Positions 36,646 to 46,149 are shown, counted from the first letter of the stretch. The stretch: DNA of 64,000 nt from Spirochaetaceae bacterium (GCA_015493635.1 WGCU01000026.1:71718-135717); one strand, 5' to 3'. A program made the numbers and translations. Notes: a model not told the origin generated them from the sequence alone.

Positions 36646-37671
36646 ATGTCGCAAACTCATGGATATAAAAAAGCAGAAAACAGGGTTTATCGTTTTATAG
36701 TGCGGCAGTTTTCCAGGCTGAGCAGCAGTATTTCCCATTTCTTTAACCGTCTGGTATCTCAGGGGAAGCAGCGCTTTACTGTTATGCTTATTCCTCATTC
36801 GGAAAAAAAGATCTTCAATTTTAAAATTTCTGTTTTTTCAATGGTATTTATCAGCGTCATTTTTGCAGGAGTAATAGTAGCGTTTTTTGTTTTCAGTACC
36901 AGATTCAGCGGGATGTCCCATATCCTTGTAACACGTACATCGGAACTGCAGCAAACCCGGGCGAGTCTTGAGCAGGTCAGGAATGAAGTTGCCGATCTTA
37001 AAAAGGTTTCAAGTGCGTTTGAAACAACACTCAATAAAACTCTCGGTATTCTGGGAATGGGCAGCTCAAAACCTACCGGAAAAGATTCGGAAACGGGGGA
37101 TCTTGCTTCTTTTTTTAACATTGAAGAACAGGACAGGGGCACACTCAAGGAAGTTTCTGATTTAAAGAACATCAAAGACTTCATGAGTAAGTCTGAAACA
37201 GCTCTTCAAAGGGTCTCTGGACTCTTGTCTTCCCAGGGGAAGCTTCTCGTTGATTTACCGACAAAATGGCCTGTTGGTTCAGGTATTGGACGGATAACAA
37301 ACTATTTCGGTCCTGAAATTCATCCTTTTACCGGACAGTGGTATCTACATAAAGGAATTGATATTGCTTCGTACCGCAGGGGAGTCCCTATTCTTGCGGC
37401 TGCAAACGGCAAGGTTATAGAGCGCGGTTATGAAGCCATGGGGTATGGAAACTACATTGTTATCCGTCATGCATACGGATTCAGTACAAAATATGCCCAC
37501 ATGTCCCGGATATTTGTGAATGAAGGTGATACAGTTACCCAGGGACAGCGGGTTGGAACCATGGGTAATACCGGTCTTTCCACAGGTCAGCATCTGCATT
37601 TTGAGGTGAGAATTGGATCCCAGGTAGTAGACCCTCTGCGTTTTCTCAATGTAAAGTCCGGAATACGGTAA
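36646..37671 (+). CDS. M23-family (LytM) peptidoglycan endopeptidase
   Basis: 341 residues. A basic cytoplasmic N-terminus (~1-55) precedes one TM helix (~64-84, VFSMVFISVIFAGVIVAFFVF), a coiled coil (~98-135), and a C-terminal LytM domain. Zinc ligands are in HKGIDIA (H-x3-D) and HLHFEV (H-x-H), both intact, so the enzyme should be active. AAGGAG precedes the ATG. The bactofilin gene 24 bp downstream makes this the M23-bactofilin pair known to set cell curvature in Helicobacter and other bent bacteria. Confidence 0.93.
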   Translation: MSQTHGYKKAENRVYRFIVRQFSRLSSSISHFFNRLVSQGKQRFTVMLIPHSEKKIFNFKISVFSMVFISVIFAGVIVAFFVFSTRFSGMSHILVTRTSELQQTRASLEQVRNEVADLKKVSSAFETTLNKTLGILGMGSSKPTGKDSETGDLASFFNIEEQDRGTLKEVSDLKNIKDFMSKSETALQRVSGLLSSQGKLLVDLPTKWPVGSGIGRITNYFGPEIHPFTGQWYLHKGIDIASYRRGVPILAAANGKVIERGYEAMGYGNYIVIRHAYGFSTKYAHMSRIFVNEGDTVTQGQRVGTMGNTGLSTGQHLHFEVRIGSQVVDPLRFLNVKSGIR

Positions 37672-37695
37672 AACTTTTAAGGATTAAAAAAAGCT

Positions 37696-38145
37696 ATGAG
37701 TGATCATCTAGATACAGACGGTGTGTTTATAAATTCAATAGTAGGTGAGGGAACACGTTTTTCGGGTGATATTTTTCTAAACGGACTTCTCCGGATAGAT
37801 GGAGATTTTAAAGGATCAATAACAACAAAGGGTAAAGTCCTTATCGGTAAAAATGGAAGAGCGGAATGTACCATCAAAGCAGATACCATCGTTATCGGAG
37901 GGGTGGTAAAAGGGGATATTACATCAACGGATAAAGTTGTTATTCTTTCGTCAGGGATGCTTATTGGAAATCTTTCCGCACCCCGGCTCATTGCTGAAGA
38001 AGGGGTTGTTTTAAACGGCGACTGTAAAATTGCAAAAGGAACGACAGTAGAAAAACCTGCGGCAGTACAAACACAGAAAGAAAAAGTGGAAGATATAGAG
38101 CGTTACAATCCGGTTAAGAGATCTTTTTCTTTATGGAAAGGATAA
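37696..38145 (+). CDS. Bactofilin (first copy)
   Basis: 149 residues. The bactofilin beta-helix core (~12-110) has the characteristic turns: GTRFSGDIFLNGLLRIDGDFKG in pieces, GKNGRAECTIKADTIVIGG, then KGDITSTDKV. Bactofilins polymerise without nucleotides and guide peptidoglycan remodelling. The Lys/Glu tail (~112-149) is variable. It is paired with the M23 peptidase upstream and overlaps YaaR downstream by 13 bp. Confidence 0.93.
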   Translation: MSDHLDTDGVFINSIVGEGTRFSGDIFLNGLLRIDGDFKGSITTKGKVLIGKNGRAECTIKADTIVIGGVVKGDITSTDKVVILSSGMLIGNLSAPRLIAEEGVVLNGDCKIAKGTTVEKPAAVQTQKEKVEDIERYNPVKRSFSLWKG

Positions 38146-38621
38146 CCTCTGCAGACAGGACACCATTAAAGCGGAAAAGGGATAAACACCGGCTCAAGAA
38201 GAAAGGTTTTTCCGGTTCCGTCCTGCCGGAGAATGTTGAAAAACAATCCATCCGGTTTAACGAACTGTTCACTCTTGAGGATGAAGACATATCGAATGAA
38301 CAGCTGGAAGATCTGCTTGATGAAATTCATGAAACAGGTGATGTGTTAAAAGAACAGCCGACACTGGAAAATATTAAACAATACCGGCAGTCTGTATCGA
38401 ATTTTATGAAATTTGTCGTTAAAAACTCTCTGGAAACCGATACTGCTGTCAGTAGGCGTATTAATCCATTGAAAAAACAGAAAAGGTATACCATAATACG
38501 GGTAATTAACAGGAATCTTGAACAGCTTGCTTCCGGAGTGCTTCAGAATCAGCTGACTCAATTAAAGATTCTTGAGAAAATTGATGAAATTAATGGGTTG
38601 TTGGTAAACCTTTTAAAGTAA
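38133..38621 (+). CDS. YaaR-like protein (DUF327)
   Basis: 162 residues. A basic disordered N-terminus (~1-32) precedes a helical domain with the DUF327/YaaR pattern (QLEDLLDEIHETGDVLKEQP, then YRQSVSNFMKFVVKNSLETD). YaaR is frequently encoded next to RicT (YaaT) as here and in Bacillus. Function is unknown. It shares 13 bp with the bactofilin gene. Confidence 0.85.
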   Translation: MERITSADRTPLKRKRDKHRLKKKGFSGSVLPENVEKQSIRFNELFTLEDEDISNEQLEDLLDEIHETGDVLKEQPTLENIKQYRQSVSNFMKFVVKNSLETDTAVSRRINPLKKQKRYTIIRVINRNLEQLASGVLQNQLTQLKILEKIDEINGLLVNLLK

Positions 38622-38646
38622 CCGATGTGTATTGGAGATATGTAAA

Positions 38647-39498
38647 GTGAGTGATACTGTTCTCTCTGAAATATATGTTCTTGTAAAAATTCTGCATTCA
38701 AGTGAGACTCAGGTATGCAGAACCGGTCCGGACATAAAGAAAGGTGATCATGTTATTGTAAGGAGCAGATACGGGAAAGATCTTGCAAAAGTTCTCGGCC
38801 CTCTTTCGGGTATAGATTCAGCGGTTAGTACAGGTATTGAGAATATTGTACGGATAGCCTCCTCCGCTGACCTTGAACGCTATGAGGATAATCTTGAAAA
38901 AGAAAAGGAAGCGTTTTTAATCTGCAGAAAGAAGATAAAAAATCATAAACTGGAGATGAAACTTATTTCAGCTCATTATGTTCTTGAAGAATCGAAAGTT
39001 CTTTTCTTTTTTACCGCGGAATCGAGGGTGGATTTCAGGGAACTGGTAAAAGATCTTGTAGCAGTTTTTAAAATGAGAATTGAGCTGCGGCAGGTTGGTG
39101 TCAGAGATGAGTCCCGTGTCCTCGGAGGGTTGGCTGTCTGCGGACGTACTTACTGCTGCCATGGTGTAACTGATAAGCTGAAGCCTGTTTCGATAAATAT
39201 GGCCAAAGAACAGAGTCTTTCTCTTAATTCCATGAAGATATCCGGTCCATGCGGAAGGCTGCTGTGTTGTCTTTCCTATGAATTTGATCTGTATAAAGAA
39301 GAAAAGTCGAAATTCCCTCATGAAGGAGTCAGATTAGTTTTTAATGATGAGAGGTTCAAGGTTATCGGCGTGAATATTCTCACAAAGAAGATATCCGTTG
39401 TATCAAGTGATGGAAGATTTATCGATATACCATCTTCCAGTCTATCTCGGGACTCGAAAGGGTTCTGGCATATTGATGAAGATTTTTTTCGTGATTGA
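38647..39498 (+). CDS. ricT: RicT/YaaT-family PSP1 protein
   Basis: 283 residues. GTG 38647 is chosen, with TTGGAG nine bases upstream. The PSP1 domain is typical: VLGGLAVCGRTYCCHGVTDK and KISGPCGRLLCCLSYE contain the paired Cys residues that bind an iron-sulfur cluster in the Bacillus Ric (RicA-RicF-RicT) complex, which tunes RNase Y activity. RNase Y is encoded elsewhere in this window, so a regulatory link is plausible. RicA and RicF were not seen nearby. Confidence 0.9.
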   Translation: MSDTVLSEIYVLVKILHSSETQVCRTGPDIKKGDHVIVRSRYGKDLAKVLGPLSGIDSAVSTGIENIVRIASSADLERYEDNLEKEKEAFLICRKKIKNHKLEMKLISAHYVLEESKVLFFFTAESRVDFRELVKDLVAVFKMRIELRQVGVRDESRVLGGLAVCGRTYCCHGVTDKLKPVSINMAKEQSLSLNSMKISGPCGRLLCCLSYEFDLYKEEKSKFPHEGVRLVFNDERFKVIGVNILTKKISVVSSDGRFIDIPSSSLSRDSKGFWHIDEDFFRD

Positions 39499-39504
39499 TG
39501 AGGC

Positions 39505-39533
39505 TTGACATGAGTCTTTTATTCTGGTAATTT
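39505..39533 (+). promoter_or_regulatory. Possible rpsT promoter
   Basis: TTGACA at 39505-39510 and TAATTT at 39528-39533 with 17-bp spacing and an extended TGG. A perfect TATAAT at 39544-39549 also occurs but without a -35 at the right distance, so two start sites are possible in the 77-bp gap before rpsT. Confidence 0.5.
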
Positions 39534-39575
39534 CGTAAACCGTTATAATATGAAAATTTAATGAGGGGGAGCCCA

Positions 39576-39845
39576 TTGGTTACAAAAGATAGTGCTGCCA
39601 AAAGAAACAGGCAGAATGTTAAGAGAAACTTACGGAACAGAATGGCTAAGAGTACTGTTCATACAGCAAAACGTTCTTTTTTTGCAGCGGTAAAAGCTGC
39701 TGACAAAGAAAAAGCAGCTTCAGAGTTTGTAAAACTCTCAAAGCTTATTGATACTGCTGCAGGAAAGAAGATCTTTCATAAGAACACTGCGGCACGTAAG
39801 AAATCACGGTTTCATAAAATGCTCAACAAAATGAGTGTGGAGTAG
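39576..39845 (+). CDS. rpsT: 30S ribosomal protein S20
   Basis: 89 residues read from TTG 39576, which lies six bases after GAGGGGGA; an in-frame ATG at 39561 overlaps that ribosome-binding site and adds five unconserved residues. The sequence is rich in Lys and Arg (SAAKRNRQNVKRNLRNRMAK) with family helices and ends MLNKMSVE. A TTG start fits S20 autoregulation known in E. coli, which uses a rare UUG start. Confidence 0.94.
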   Translation: MVTKDSAAKRNRQNVKRNLRNRMAKSTVHTAKRSFFAAVKAADKEKAASEFVKLSKLIDTAAGKKIFHKNTAARKKSRFHKMLNKMSVE

Positions 39846-39851
39846 AAAAAA

Positions 39852-40157
39852 ATGGATTCCAGCAGGAAACTGACCAAAGCCGAAATAATTGATTCAATCC
39901 GTGAAGAAGTGGATCTTGAAAAGGAAGATATTCACAGCGTTATTGACAGTTTTTTCAAGCATGTAAAAGATGCTCTGGAATCGGACAAAGTCATTGAACT
40001 GCGGGGATTCGGTACCTTTGAAATTAGAACACGGAAGGGACGTGAAAGAGCACGTAATCCAAAAACGGGTGATATTGTTCCCGTTAATACACACGGAGTT
40101 GCTGTTTTCCGTCCCGGAAAGGAATTAAAGAAACGAGCCTGGCCATTGAGACATTAG
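39852..40157 (+). CDS. HU-family DNA-binding protein
   Basis: 101 residues. The N-terminal helical dimer part (KLTKAEIIDSIREEVDLEKE) is followed by the beta-arm region GFGTFEIRTRKGRERARNPKTG, here seen in two pieces, with the Pro that intercalates DNA. HU bends DNA and compacts the nucleoid. It starts six bases after rpsT, so the pair is co-transcribed. HU versus IHF cannot be settled by eye. Confidence 0.94.
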   Translation: MDSSRKLTKAEIIDSIREEVDLEKEDIHSVIDSFFKHVKDALESDKVIELRGFGTFEIRTRKGRERARNPKTGDIVPVNTHGVAVFRPGKELKKRAWPLRH

Positions 40158-40187
40158 CCAGGAGGTTCTGACCCTTCAGGAGAATGA

Positions 40188-41795
40188 ATGAATTCACTGC
40201 GGACCTCTTTTTATAAAACAGTAACAGAGCTTGGACTGCTAATTTTATCTTCAGTACTTTTTTCGCTTTCTTTTCCAAGCTTTTTATCCCATGGCGGATA
40301 TGTTTTTCTTGCCTTTTTTTCGGTTGTACCTGTATTTGTTGTTATACACCGGTGTCACTGGAAAGCTGTTGCACTTTACGGTGTTTTTTATGGTTTTGTA
40401 ACTTACGCACTCTTTAACTATTGGCTTGCCACTTTTCAGCCGCTTGCAATTATTATTGTCCCTATCATTTATGCAGTTTATTTCCTGATTTTGTTCCCTT
40501 TTTTGAAACTGGCAGATACTCTTTTCCCAAAATATGGATATATTCTTCAGGCTTTTCTGTGGATATCGTATGAATATCTCCGCACAAAAGGGTTCCTTGG
40601 ATATCCCTATGGAAACATTGGGTATTCCATGTACTCGTTTGTTCCTTTTATTCAGTCGGCGTCAATTACAGGATCCTGGGGAATTTCATTCCTCGTTATT
40701 TTTCCTTCCGCGTATATAGGGAACGCGTTGAAAACAGAAGGGGTTCGGTTTTCCGCTTTTCTCAAAAAGCATAAAATAGACGGTTTTGTATACCTTGCTC
40801 TTATAGCACTTAATCTCGTGTATGGCGCATTCTCTCTAAAGGATTTTTCTTCTTTCCGGCAATGGAAAGTCGCTCTTATACAGCACGATGCTGATTCCTG
40901 GAAAGGGGGAATCCGTACCTACGAACGGAATTTCCGTATACTTAGGGACCTGAGCCTTCAGGCAGTTAAAGAAAACCCTGATATTGTTGTCTGGTCCGAA
41001 ACTGCTTTTGTCCCCGGTGTTGACTGGCATTCCCGGTATCGTACTGATAATGAGCGGTATGCTCTTGTCAAGGATTTAAAGGATTTTCTTGCAACCCAGA
41101 AGATTCCTTACGTTATCGGAAATGATGACGGTCAGCTGAAAGATCCATCACTGCCTCCTGTACTTCCCGACGGAACCTACAACAGGGTTGATTACAATGC
41201 GGTATTTCTTTATGAGCATGGAAAATTAATGGAGACGTACCGTAAAACACACCTTGTCCCGTTTACGGAAAGTTTTCCTTACAAGAAGATGTTTCCTCAA
41301 TTCTATCAGCTGCTTGTGAGCCATAAGTATCATTTCTGGGAAAAGGGTACTGAATATACCGTTTTTAATGCCGATGGTGTAAGATTCTCAACACCAATCT
41401 GCTTTGAGGATGTTTTCGGATACATATCCAGAAATTTTGTCCGTAACGGTGCCCAGGTTATTGTAAATATGTCCAACGATTCCTGGTCGGGAGCTGTTTC
41501 GGCAGAAATGCAGCACATGCAGATGTCTGTGTTCCGGGCTGTGGAAAACCACCGAAGTGTTGTCCGGAGCACAAACTCCGGCATGACCGTTATCATTGAT
41601 CCTGACGGAAGAATTCTTAAAGAGCTGACACCCTTTACAAGAGGATATCTTGTGGGGAAGGTTCCTGTTTATGATTCTGTAACTACTCTCTATACGAGAT
41701 GGGGGAACTGGTTTGCAGTACTTTCTCTCATTATATCAGCTCTTGTTCTTGCAATTGGCGTGATACGGTATATAATAATTGACAAGAGAGCATAA
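40188..41795 (+). CDS. lnt: Apolipoprotein N-acyltransferase (first copy)
   Basis: 535 residues. Six or more TM helices (~15-220) precede a C-N hydrolase domain in the periplasm and a final TM helix. The catalytic triad motifs are WSETAF (Glu), YRKTHLVPFTE (Lys) and TPICFEDVF (Cys). Lnt N-acylates the lipoprotein amino-terminal Cys, the last step of triacyl lipoprotein maturation. A second paralogue lies at 50619-52193 on the other strand. Upstream is HU by 30 bp. Confidence 0.94.
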   Translation: MNSLRTSFYKTVTELGLLILSSVLFSLSFPSFLSHGGYVFLAFFSVVPVFVVIHRCHWKAVALYGVFYGFVTYALFNYWLATFQPLAIIIVPIIYAVYFLILFPFLKLADTLFPKYGYILQAFLWISYEYLRTKGFLGYPYGNIGYSMYSFVPFIQSASITGSWGISFLVIFPSAYIGNALKTEGVRFSAFLKKHKIDGFVYLALIALNLVYGAFSLKDFSSFRQWKVALIQHDADSWKGGIRTYERNFRILRDLSLQAVKENPDIVVWSETAFVPGVDWHSRYRTDNERYALVKDLKDFLATQKIPYVIGNDDGQLKDPSLPPVLPDGTYNRVDYNAVFLYEHGKLMETYRKTHLVPFTESFPYKKMFPQFYQLLVSHKYHFWEKGTEYTVFNADGVRFSTPICFEDVFGYISRNFVRNGAQVIVNMSNDSWSGAVSAEMQHMQMSVFRAVENHRSVVRSTNSGMTVIIDPDGRILKELTPFTRGYLVGKVPVYDSVTTLYTRWGNWFAVLSLIISALVLAIGVIRYIIIDKRA

Positions 41796-41812
41796 GTATA
41801 GGATTATAGAGT

Positions 41813-42559
41813 ATGAAAACAAAGATACTGATTGTTGATGATGAGCCCATGAATCTGGATTTTTTTGATCTCATGCTCTCTAAACTTGGGTTTGAGGTTA
41901 TAAGTGCTGATAATGGATTTGATGCTCTTGAAAAAGTTAAGGAAGTGCATCCCGATCTTATCCTTCTCGATAATGTTATGCCGAAAATGTCCGGCTGGCA
42001 GGTAACGAGGCTCCTTAAGGAAGATGATGCATACAAACATTTCAGGGATATTCCCGTCATCATGTTTTCGGCCATGGATGATGTTGAGGATAAGATTGAA
42101 GGATTTGAGCTGGGTGTGGATGATTATATAACAAAACCATTCAATTTTTCAGAGGTAATAGCCCGGATACGTGCTGTCTTGAAAAACAGAGAGATGTATC
42201 GGCAATTTTTTCACAATGAACAGCGTATGCAGTTTGGAAAGGCCTTAAGCGATTCGGTTAAACTGGTTATTGGTTCCTTTCAGCCTCCGCTGGAACAGAT
42301 TATTTCCGACTCCGAGGATCTTGACCTTGATGACAGAGCGTCAACCGAAAAGTTTGTGGCAAACGTAAAAAAGGAAACCTCAGATATCCTTTCTTCTTTT
42401 AAAAAACTGGAGAAAGATATTGTATCTTTCATGGAGCTGGAAAATGGGGATTCTCTCGATTCTTCTCTTCTCATGGAATTTGATAAAAGGATTCGGACCC
42501 ATTTTCTTGAATCTGAAAAGAAGGAAAGCGGGCAGCTTTCAGGGAGCAGCCATCAATGA
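41813..42559 (+). CDS. Response regulator, REC domain plus helical tail
   Basis: 248 residues. A CheY-like receiver (~1-125) has the acidic pair Asp9/Asp10, phospho-acceptor Asp53 in LLDNVMP, Ser86 and Lys108 in TKPF. The C-terminal ~120 residues are helical and highly charged, with no HTH, GGDEF or kinase motif, so the output is likely protein-protein interaction. It overlaps a TPR tail-protein gene by 4 bp and lies upstream of a bactofilin. No cognate histidine kinase is adjacent. Confidence 0.9.
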   Translation: MKTKILIVDDEPMNLDFFDLMLSKLGFEVISADNGFDALEKVKEVHPDLILLDNVMPKMSGWQVTRLLKEDDAYKHFRDIPVIMFSAMDDVEDKIEGFELGVDDYITKPFNFSEVIARIRAVLKNREMYRQFFHNEQRMQFGKALSDSVKLVIGSFQPPLEQIISDSEDLDLDDRASTEKFVANVKKETSDILSSFKKLEKDIVSFMELENGDSLDSSLLMEFDKRIRTHFLESEKKESGQLSGSSHQ

Positions 42560-42777
42560 TAAGTGAGGATAAACAGAAGGTTCTTGATCTTTTTGCTGAG
42601 GGACGGAGAAAGTATAAACTTATGGATTTCAAAGGCGCACGAAAATGTTTTGCCGATGCTCTGAAGATAGATGCGGAGGACGGACCTTCCCAGGTTTATT
42701 ATGCACGGTGCAAGCACTATCTTGATAATCCTCCTCCCGAAGACTGGGACGGCATATTTGTCATGAATACAAAATAA
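42556..42777 (+). CDS. Small TPR protein resembling adenylate-cyclase C-terminal tails
   Basis: 73 residues. It has one TPR-like helix pair (RRKYKLMDFKGARKCFADAL), then QVYYARCKHYLDNPPPEDWDGIF. The PPPEDWDG motif closely resembles the tail found C-terminal to the catalytic domain in TPR-bearing class III adenylate cyclases, here without any cyclase domain. Coupled to the response regulator by ATGA overlap, so it probably partners it. The match is from memory of the motif, not from a search. Confidence 0.78.
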   Translation: MISEDKQKVLDLFAEGRRKYKLMDFKGARKCFADALKIDAEDGPSQVYYARCKHYLDNPPPEDWDGIFVMNTK

Positions 42778-42801
42778 ATATATACATGTGAGACATACAT
42801 A

Positions 42802-43215
42802 ATGAAAAAAACAGGAAACAATAATGCACGAAAAATCGGAACAACCCTCGGGGAAACAACGGTTTTTTCAGGAGTAATGAATTTTACCGATTCATTAAAA
42901 ATTAATGGAAACTTTAAAGGGGAGATTATTTCAACTGGATTCCTTTATGTAGATGCCGGAGCAGTTGTTAATGCGGATATAGAGGTTGATTCAATTGTTA
43001 TAGCAGGTGTTGTAAGGGGAAATATCGTTGCGTCCAGTCACGTTGAAATGATGCCCGGAGGGCAGGTTTACGGGAATGTACGGACGTCAAGACTCCGTAT
43101 CTCCGATAATGTTGTTTTTGAAGGGAAGTGCGAGATGATAAAGGATCCGCGCACGGTGGATATTTTTTCCGCCCGGGTTGATAAACTGAAAAAGACGGTA
43201 GGCAGTGTCGAGTAA
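42802..43215 (+). CDS. Bactofilin (second copy)
   Basis: 137 residues. The bactofilin core shows TTVFSGVMNFTDSLKINGNFKG in parts, then DSIVIAGVVRGNIVASSHVEM and GGQVYGNVRTSRLRI. It is a clear paralogue of the protein at 37696-38145 (shared DSIVI/GVV/G repeat rhythm). It has no adjacent M23 peptidase but lies next to a response regulator, suggesting a different cue. Its last 11 bp overlap cinA. Confidence 0.92.
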   Translation: MKKTGNNNARKIGTTLGETTVFSGVMNFTDSLKINGNFKGEIISTGFLYVDAGAVVNADIEVDSIVIAGVVRGNIVASSHVEMMPGGQVYGNVRTSRLRISDNVVFEGKCEMIKDPRTVDIFSARVDKLKKTVGSVE

Positions 43216-44458
43216 AGCATATGTTTCTCTTCTTCTTATAGGAACTGAATTAACCAACGGTACGATACAGGATACTCATGGGAGATATATAGCGTCCAGG
43301 CTGACAGAACTTGGATTTACTGTTACTAAAATCCTTCTTGCTTCTGATGACTTGTCCACAACGGATGATTTACGGAATCTTGCGGCCTGCAGTGATATTG
43401 TTATTGTATCAGGAGGTCTTGGTCCCACCTCGGATGATATTACCCGGGAGATGCTTGCTGCTTTGTCCGGCGGCAGCCTTGATTTCAAACAGGATGTCTG
43501 GGATGATATCGCTGCACGGTTTGATGTCCGTAAGGGGCAGTCAAATAAAAGGCAGGCTTTTGTTCCTGAACATTTTTCAACCATACAAAATACAAAAGGA
43601 ACAGCTCCCGGATTAAAGGGAACTGTCGGTAATACCCTTCTGTATGCGCTCCCAGGACCCCCTCATGAGATGCGGAGAATGTTTGACCGTGCGGTGGTAC
43701 CTGATCTTGTACAGAGTTTTCATGTAGAAACGGAAGAGTTTCTTGAAGCAACCTGCTTCCTTCTCAGTGAATCTTTACTCGAAGATGCCTGCGGCAAATT
43801 TCCCCGGTCAGGGGTGTCCTGGGGAACTCGGGCAGGTGAAGGGATGATTCATCTCTACCTTCGTGGAGGGATGCAGCAGGAACGGGAAGCTTTCTTAGGT
43901 TTTCTGCAGGAATATTTCGGGAAAGAACGGCTTAAAAATGGTTCTGTTGATCTTCCTGCGTATACGGTTGCACTTTTTAAGGACCTTGAATATACACTTT
44001 CCAGTGCTGAATCCTGTACCGGCGGTCTTTTTTCCAAGCTGGTTACCGATATTCCGGGAAGTTCTGAGGTTTTTCCTGGGGGGGTTGTAAGTTACTCCGC
44101 CGGTACAAAGGCAGTGTATCTGCATCTTGACAGAAGCGAAATTGAAACTCACGGGGTTGTTTCCGGCGAAACAGCAGCTGCCATGGCACAGTCGGTCAGA
44201 GTACTTTCCGGATCGGATATAGGGATCTCTTTTACCGGTATAGCGGGACCCGGAGGCGGAAGTACGGAAATACCCGTGGGAACGGTCTGGATTGGTATTG
44301 CCGGCCATGATGGAGAAATCCGGACATTTCCCTTCCGCTTTAAGGGCTCACGGGACAGGATCCGCCGGAAAGCGGTTGCAGCGGGTTTTTTATTGCTTGA
44401 AATTTGGGTGACGGAGAAAAAGAGACTTGACAGTTACAGAAAGTGGCAATATATTTAG
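43205..44458 (+). CDS. cinA: CinA-family protein (MoCF-like + nicotinamide-nucleotide amidase domains)
   Basis: 417 residues, GTG start. The N-terminal molybdopterin-binding-like domain has IGTELTNGTIQDTHGRYIA and VSGGLGPTSDDITRE. The C-terminal CinA domain has SAESCTGGLFSKLVTDIPG and SFTGIAGPGGGS. Members act as NMN deamidase and/or ADP-ribose pyrophosphatase in NAD salvage. It overlaps the second bactofilin gene, so operon membership is likely, without an obvious functional link. Confidence 0.93.
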   Translation: MSSKAYVSLLLIGTELTNGTIQDTHGRYIASRLTELGFTVTKILLASDDLSTTDDLRNLAACSDIVIVSGGLGPTSDDITREMLAALSGGSLDFKQDVWDDIAARFDVRKGQSNKRQAFVPEHFSTIQNTKGTAPGLKGTVGNTLLYALPGPPHEMRRMFDRAVVPDLVQSFHVETEEFLEATCFLLSESLLEDACGKFPRSGVSWGTRAGEGMIHLYLRGGMQQEREAFLGFLQEYFGKERLKNGSVDLPAYTVALFKDLEYTLSSAESCTGGLFSKLVTDIPGSSEVFPGGVVSYSAGTKAVYLHLDRSEIETHGVVSGETAAAMAQSVRVLSGSDIGISFTGIAGPGGGSTEIPVGTVWIGIAGHDGEIRTFPFRFKGSRDRIRRKAVAAGFLLLEIWVTEKKRLDSYRKWQYI

Positions 44459-44528
44459 TGTGTATTAAAGTCCTCTTGAAACCGTTTTTAAACCCTGAAG
44501 ATATAAATAATTTGACATGGAGTTCCTG

Positions 44529-46118
44529 ATGCCGGAAAGCATTGAAAATGAAACATTAATTAAATCACCACAAAATGAAGAATCTATACAAAAAAGTGAG
44601 GAAGGGATGCCCGCAGAAACCCAGAATGTATCCGTAGTAGCAAAAAGACGCCCCCGCCGGAAAAAACTGCGTGTGGAACTGATAAAGGAATCCGTTGGAA
44701 TGGATGGAGACACTCAGGAAGAGTCTCCGGATATGTCAGATGCATCGGAAGAGGTTAAAACGGTTACCCTGCGTAAAAAGAACGGGAAAAGCCACTCTCA
44801 CAAGAACAAGAAAGGGAAAGACCCGGTACCGGACGGTTCTCGCGAACGGTTGAGTATTAATGAATTGTCACGTCTGACGGTTCCCGCTTTACGGGATTTA
44901 GCCACGGAACTGGGGATAGCTTCTGAAACACTGCTGACCATGAAAAAACAGGAAGTAATATTTACTATCCTGAAAACCCATACCCAGAAGGGCGGTATAA
45001 TCTATGCTTACGGTTCTCTTGAAATTTTACCTGACGGCTACGGATTCCTCCGGTCTCCCCAGAACAGTTACCTTCCCGGCTCCGATGATATTTACATGTC
45101 TCCTTCACAGATACGTCTATTCAACCTGAAAACGGGAGATACTGTTTACGGCCAGATACGTTCACCGAAAGACGGAGAACGCTTTTTTGCCATGCTCCGG
45201 GTTGAAAAGGTTAACGATGATGATCCGTCAATTGCCCAGTCAAGGGTCTCTTTTGACAGCCTGACCCCCCTCTATCCCCATGAGAGAATAGATATGGAAA
45301 CGGCCGACGGAGAACCGTCAACTCGGATGATAAATCTGTTCTGCCCCATTGGCAAAGGACAGCGGGGGCTCATTGTTTCACCTCCCCGGACAGGTAAAAC
45401 GATACTGCTGCAGAAAATAGCCAATGCTATAACGGCAAATCATCCCGAGATTTTTCTCATTGTGCTTTTAATTGATGAACGTCCTGAAGAAGTTACCGAT
45501 ATGCGACGGAACGTGAAAGGAGAGGTTATTGCCTCTACCTTTGATGAACAGGCCACCCGGCATGTACAGGTCGCGGAGATGGTTATTGAGAAGGCAAAGC
45601 GTCTTGTTGAACATAAACGGGATGTTGTTATTCTTCTTGATTCCATAACCCGTCTGGCCCGGGCGTACAACCAGACAGTACCTACTTCCGGAAAGATCCT
45701 TTCTGGCGGTGTTGACTCCAACGCTCTTCACAAGCCGAAACGGTTCTTCGGAGCTGCCAGGAACATAGAGGACGGCGGAAGTCTTACCATAGTTGCTACC
45801 GCCCTTATTGAAACAGGGTCCCGGATGGATGAGGTTATCTTTGAAGAATTCAAGGGTACCGGCAACATGGAGATCAATCTGGACCGGAAGATGTCGGACC
45901 GGAGGCTTTTCCCTGCCATCAATATAAAGAAATCGGGAACCAGAAAGGAAGAACTCCTTCTTTCCGAGGAAGAATTGAACAAGATGTGGGTTTTAAGAAA
46001 AGTTATAAATCCAATGGATGATATGGAAATCATTGAACTACTCATTGACAGAATGCGTAAAACCAAGAATAATGAGGCGTTCCTTCGATCGATGAATACC
46101 TCTGGCGTATCATCATAA
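44529..46118 (+). CDS. rho: Transcription termination factor Rho with N-terminal extension
   Basis: 529 residues from ATG 44529, six bases after GGAG; ATG 44517 is a less likely alternative. Residues ~1-112 are a Lys/Arg-rich disordered extension ([17 protein letters not shown]) before the usual Rho_N helix pair. The cold-shock RNA-binding domain and the RecA-like motor follow (Walker [15 protein letters not shown], Walker [17 protein letters not shown]). It is a hexameric RNA helicase that ends transcription. Extension length is typical of high-complexity Rho forms. Confidence 0.95.
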   Translation: MPESIENETLIKSPQNEESIQKSEEGMPAETQNVSVVAKRRPRRKKLRVELIKESVGMDGDTQEESPDMSDASEEVKTVTLRKKNGKSHSHKNKKGKDPVPDGSRERLSINELSRLTVPALRDLATELGIASETLLTMKKQEVIFTILKTHTQKGGIIYAYGSLEILPDGYGFLRSPQNSYLPGSDDIYMSPSQIRLFNLKTGDTVYGQIRSPKDGERFFAMLRVEKVNDDDPSIAQSRVSFDSLTPLYPHERIDMETADGEPSTRMINLFCPIGKGQRGLIVSPPRTGKTILLQKIANAITANHPEIFLIVLLIDERPEEVTDMRRNVKGEVIASTFDEQATRHVQVAEMVIEKAKRLVEHKRDVVILLDSITRLARAYNQTVPTSGKILSGGVDSNALHKPKRFFGAARNIEDGGSLTIVATALIETGSRMDEVIFEEFKGTGNMEINLDRKMSDRRLFPAINIKKSGTRKEELLLSEEELNKMWVLRKVINPMDDMEIIELLIDRMRKTKNNEAFLRSMNTSGVSS

Positions 46119-46149
46119 GGATTAAAGGTATAAATATGGAGGAAACAGT

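Noticed and set aside
36520-36798. 93-residue N-terminal extension of TatD
   Set aside because: Residues upstream of MKLFDTHAHIG are not TatD-like, and the region holds the M23 promoter and the start of the M23 gene.
44477-44506. rho promoter (TTGAAA ... TATAAA)
   Set aside because: The spacer is about 20 bp, too long for a standard promoter.
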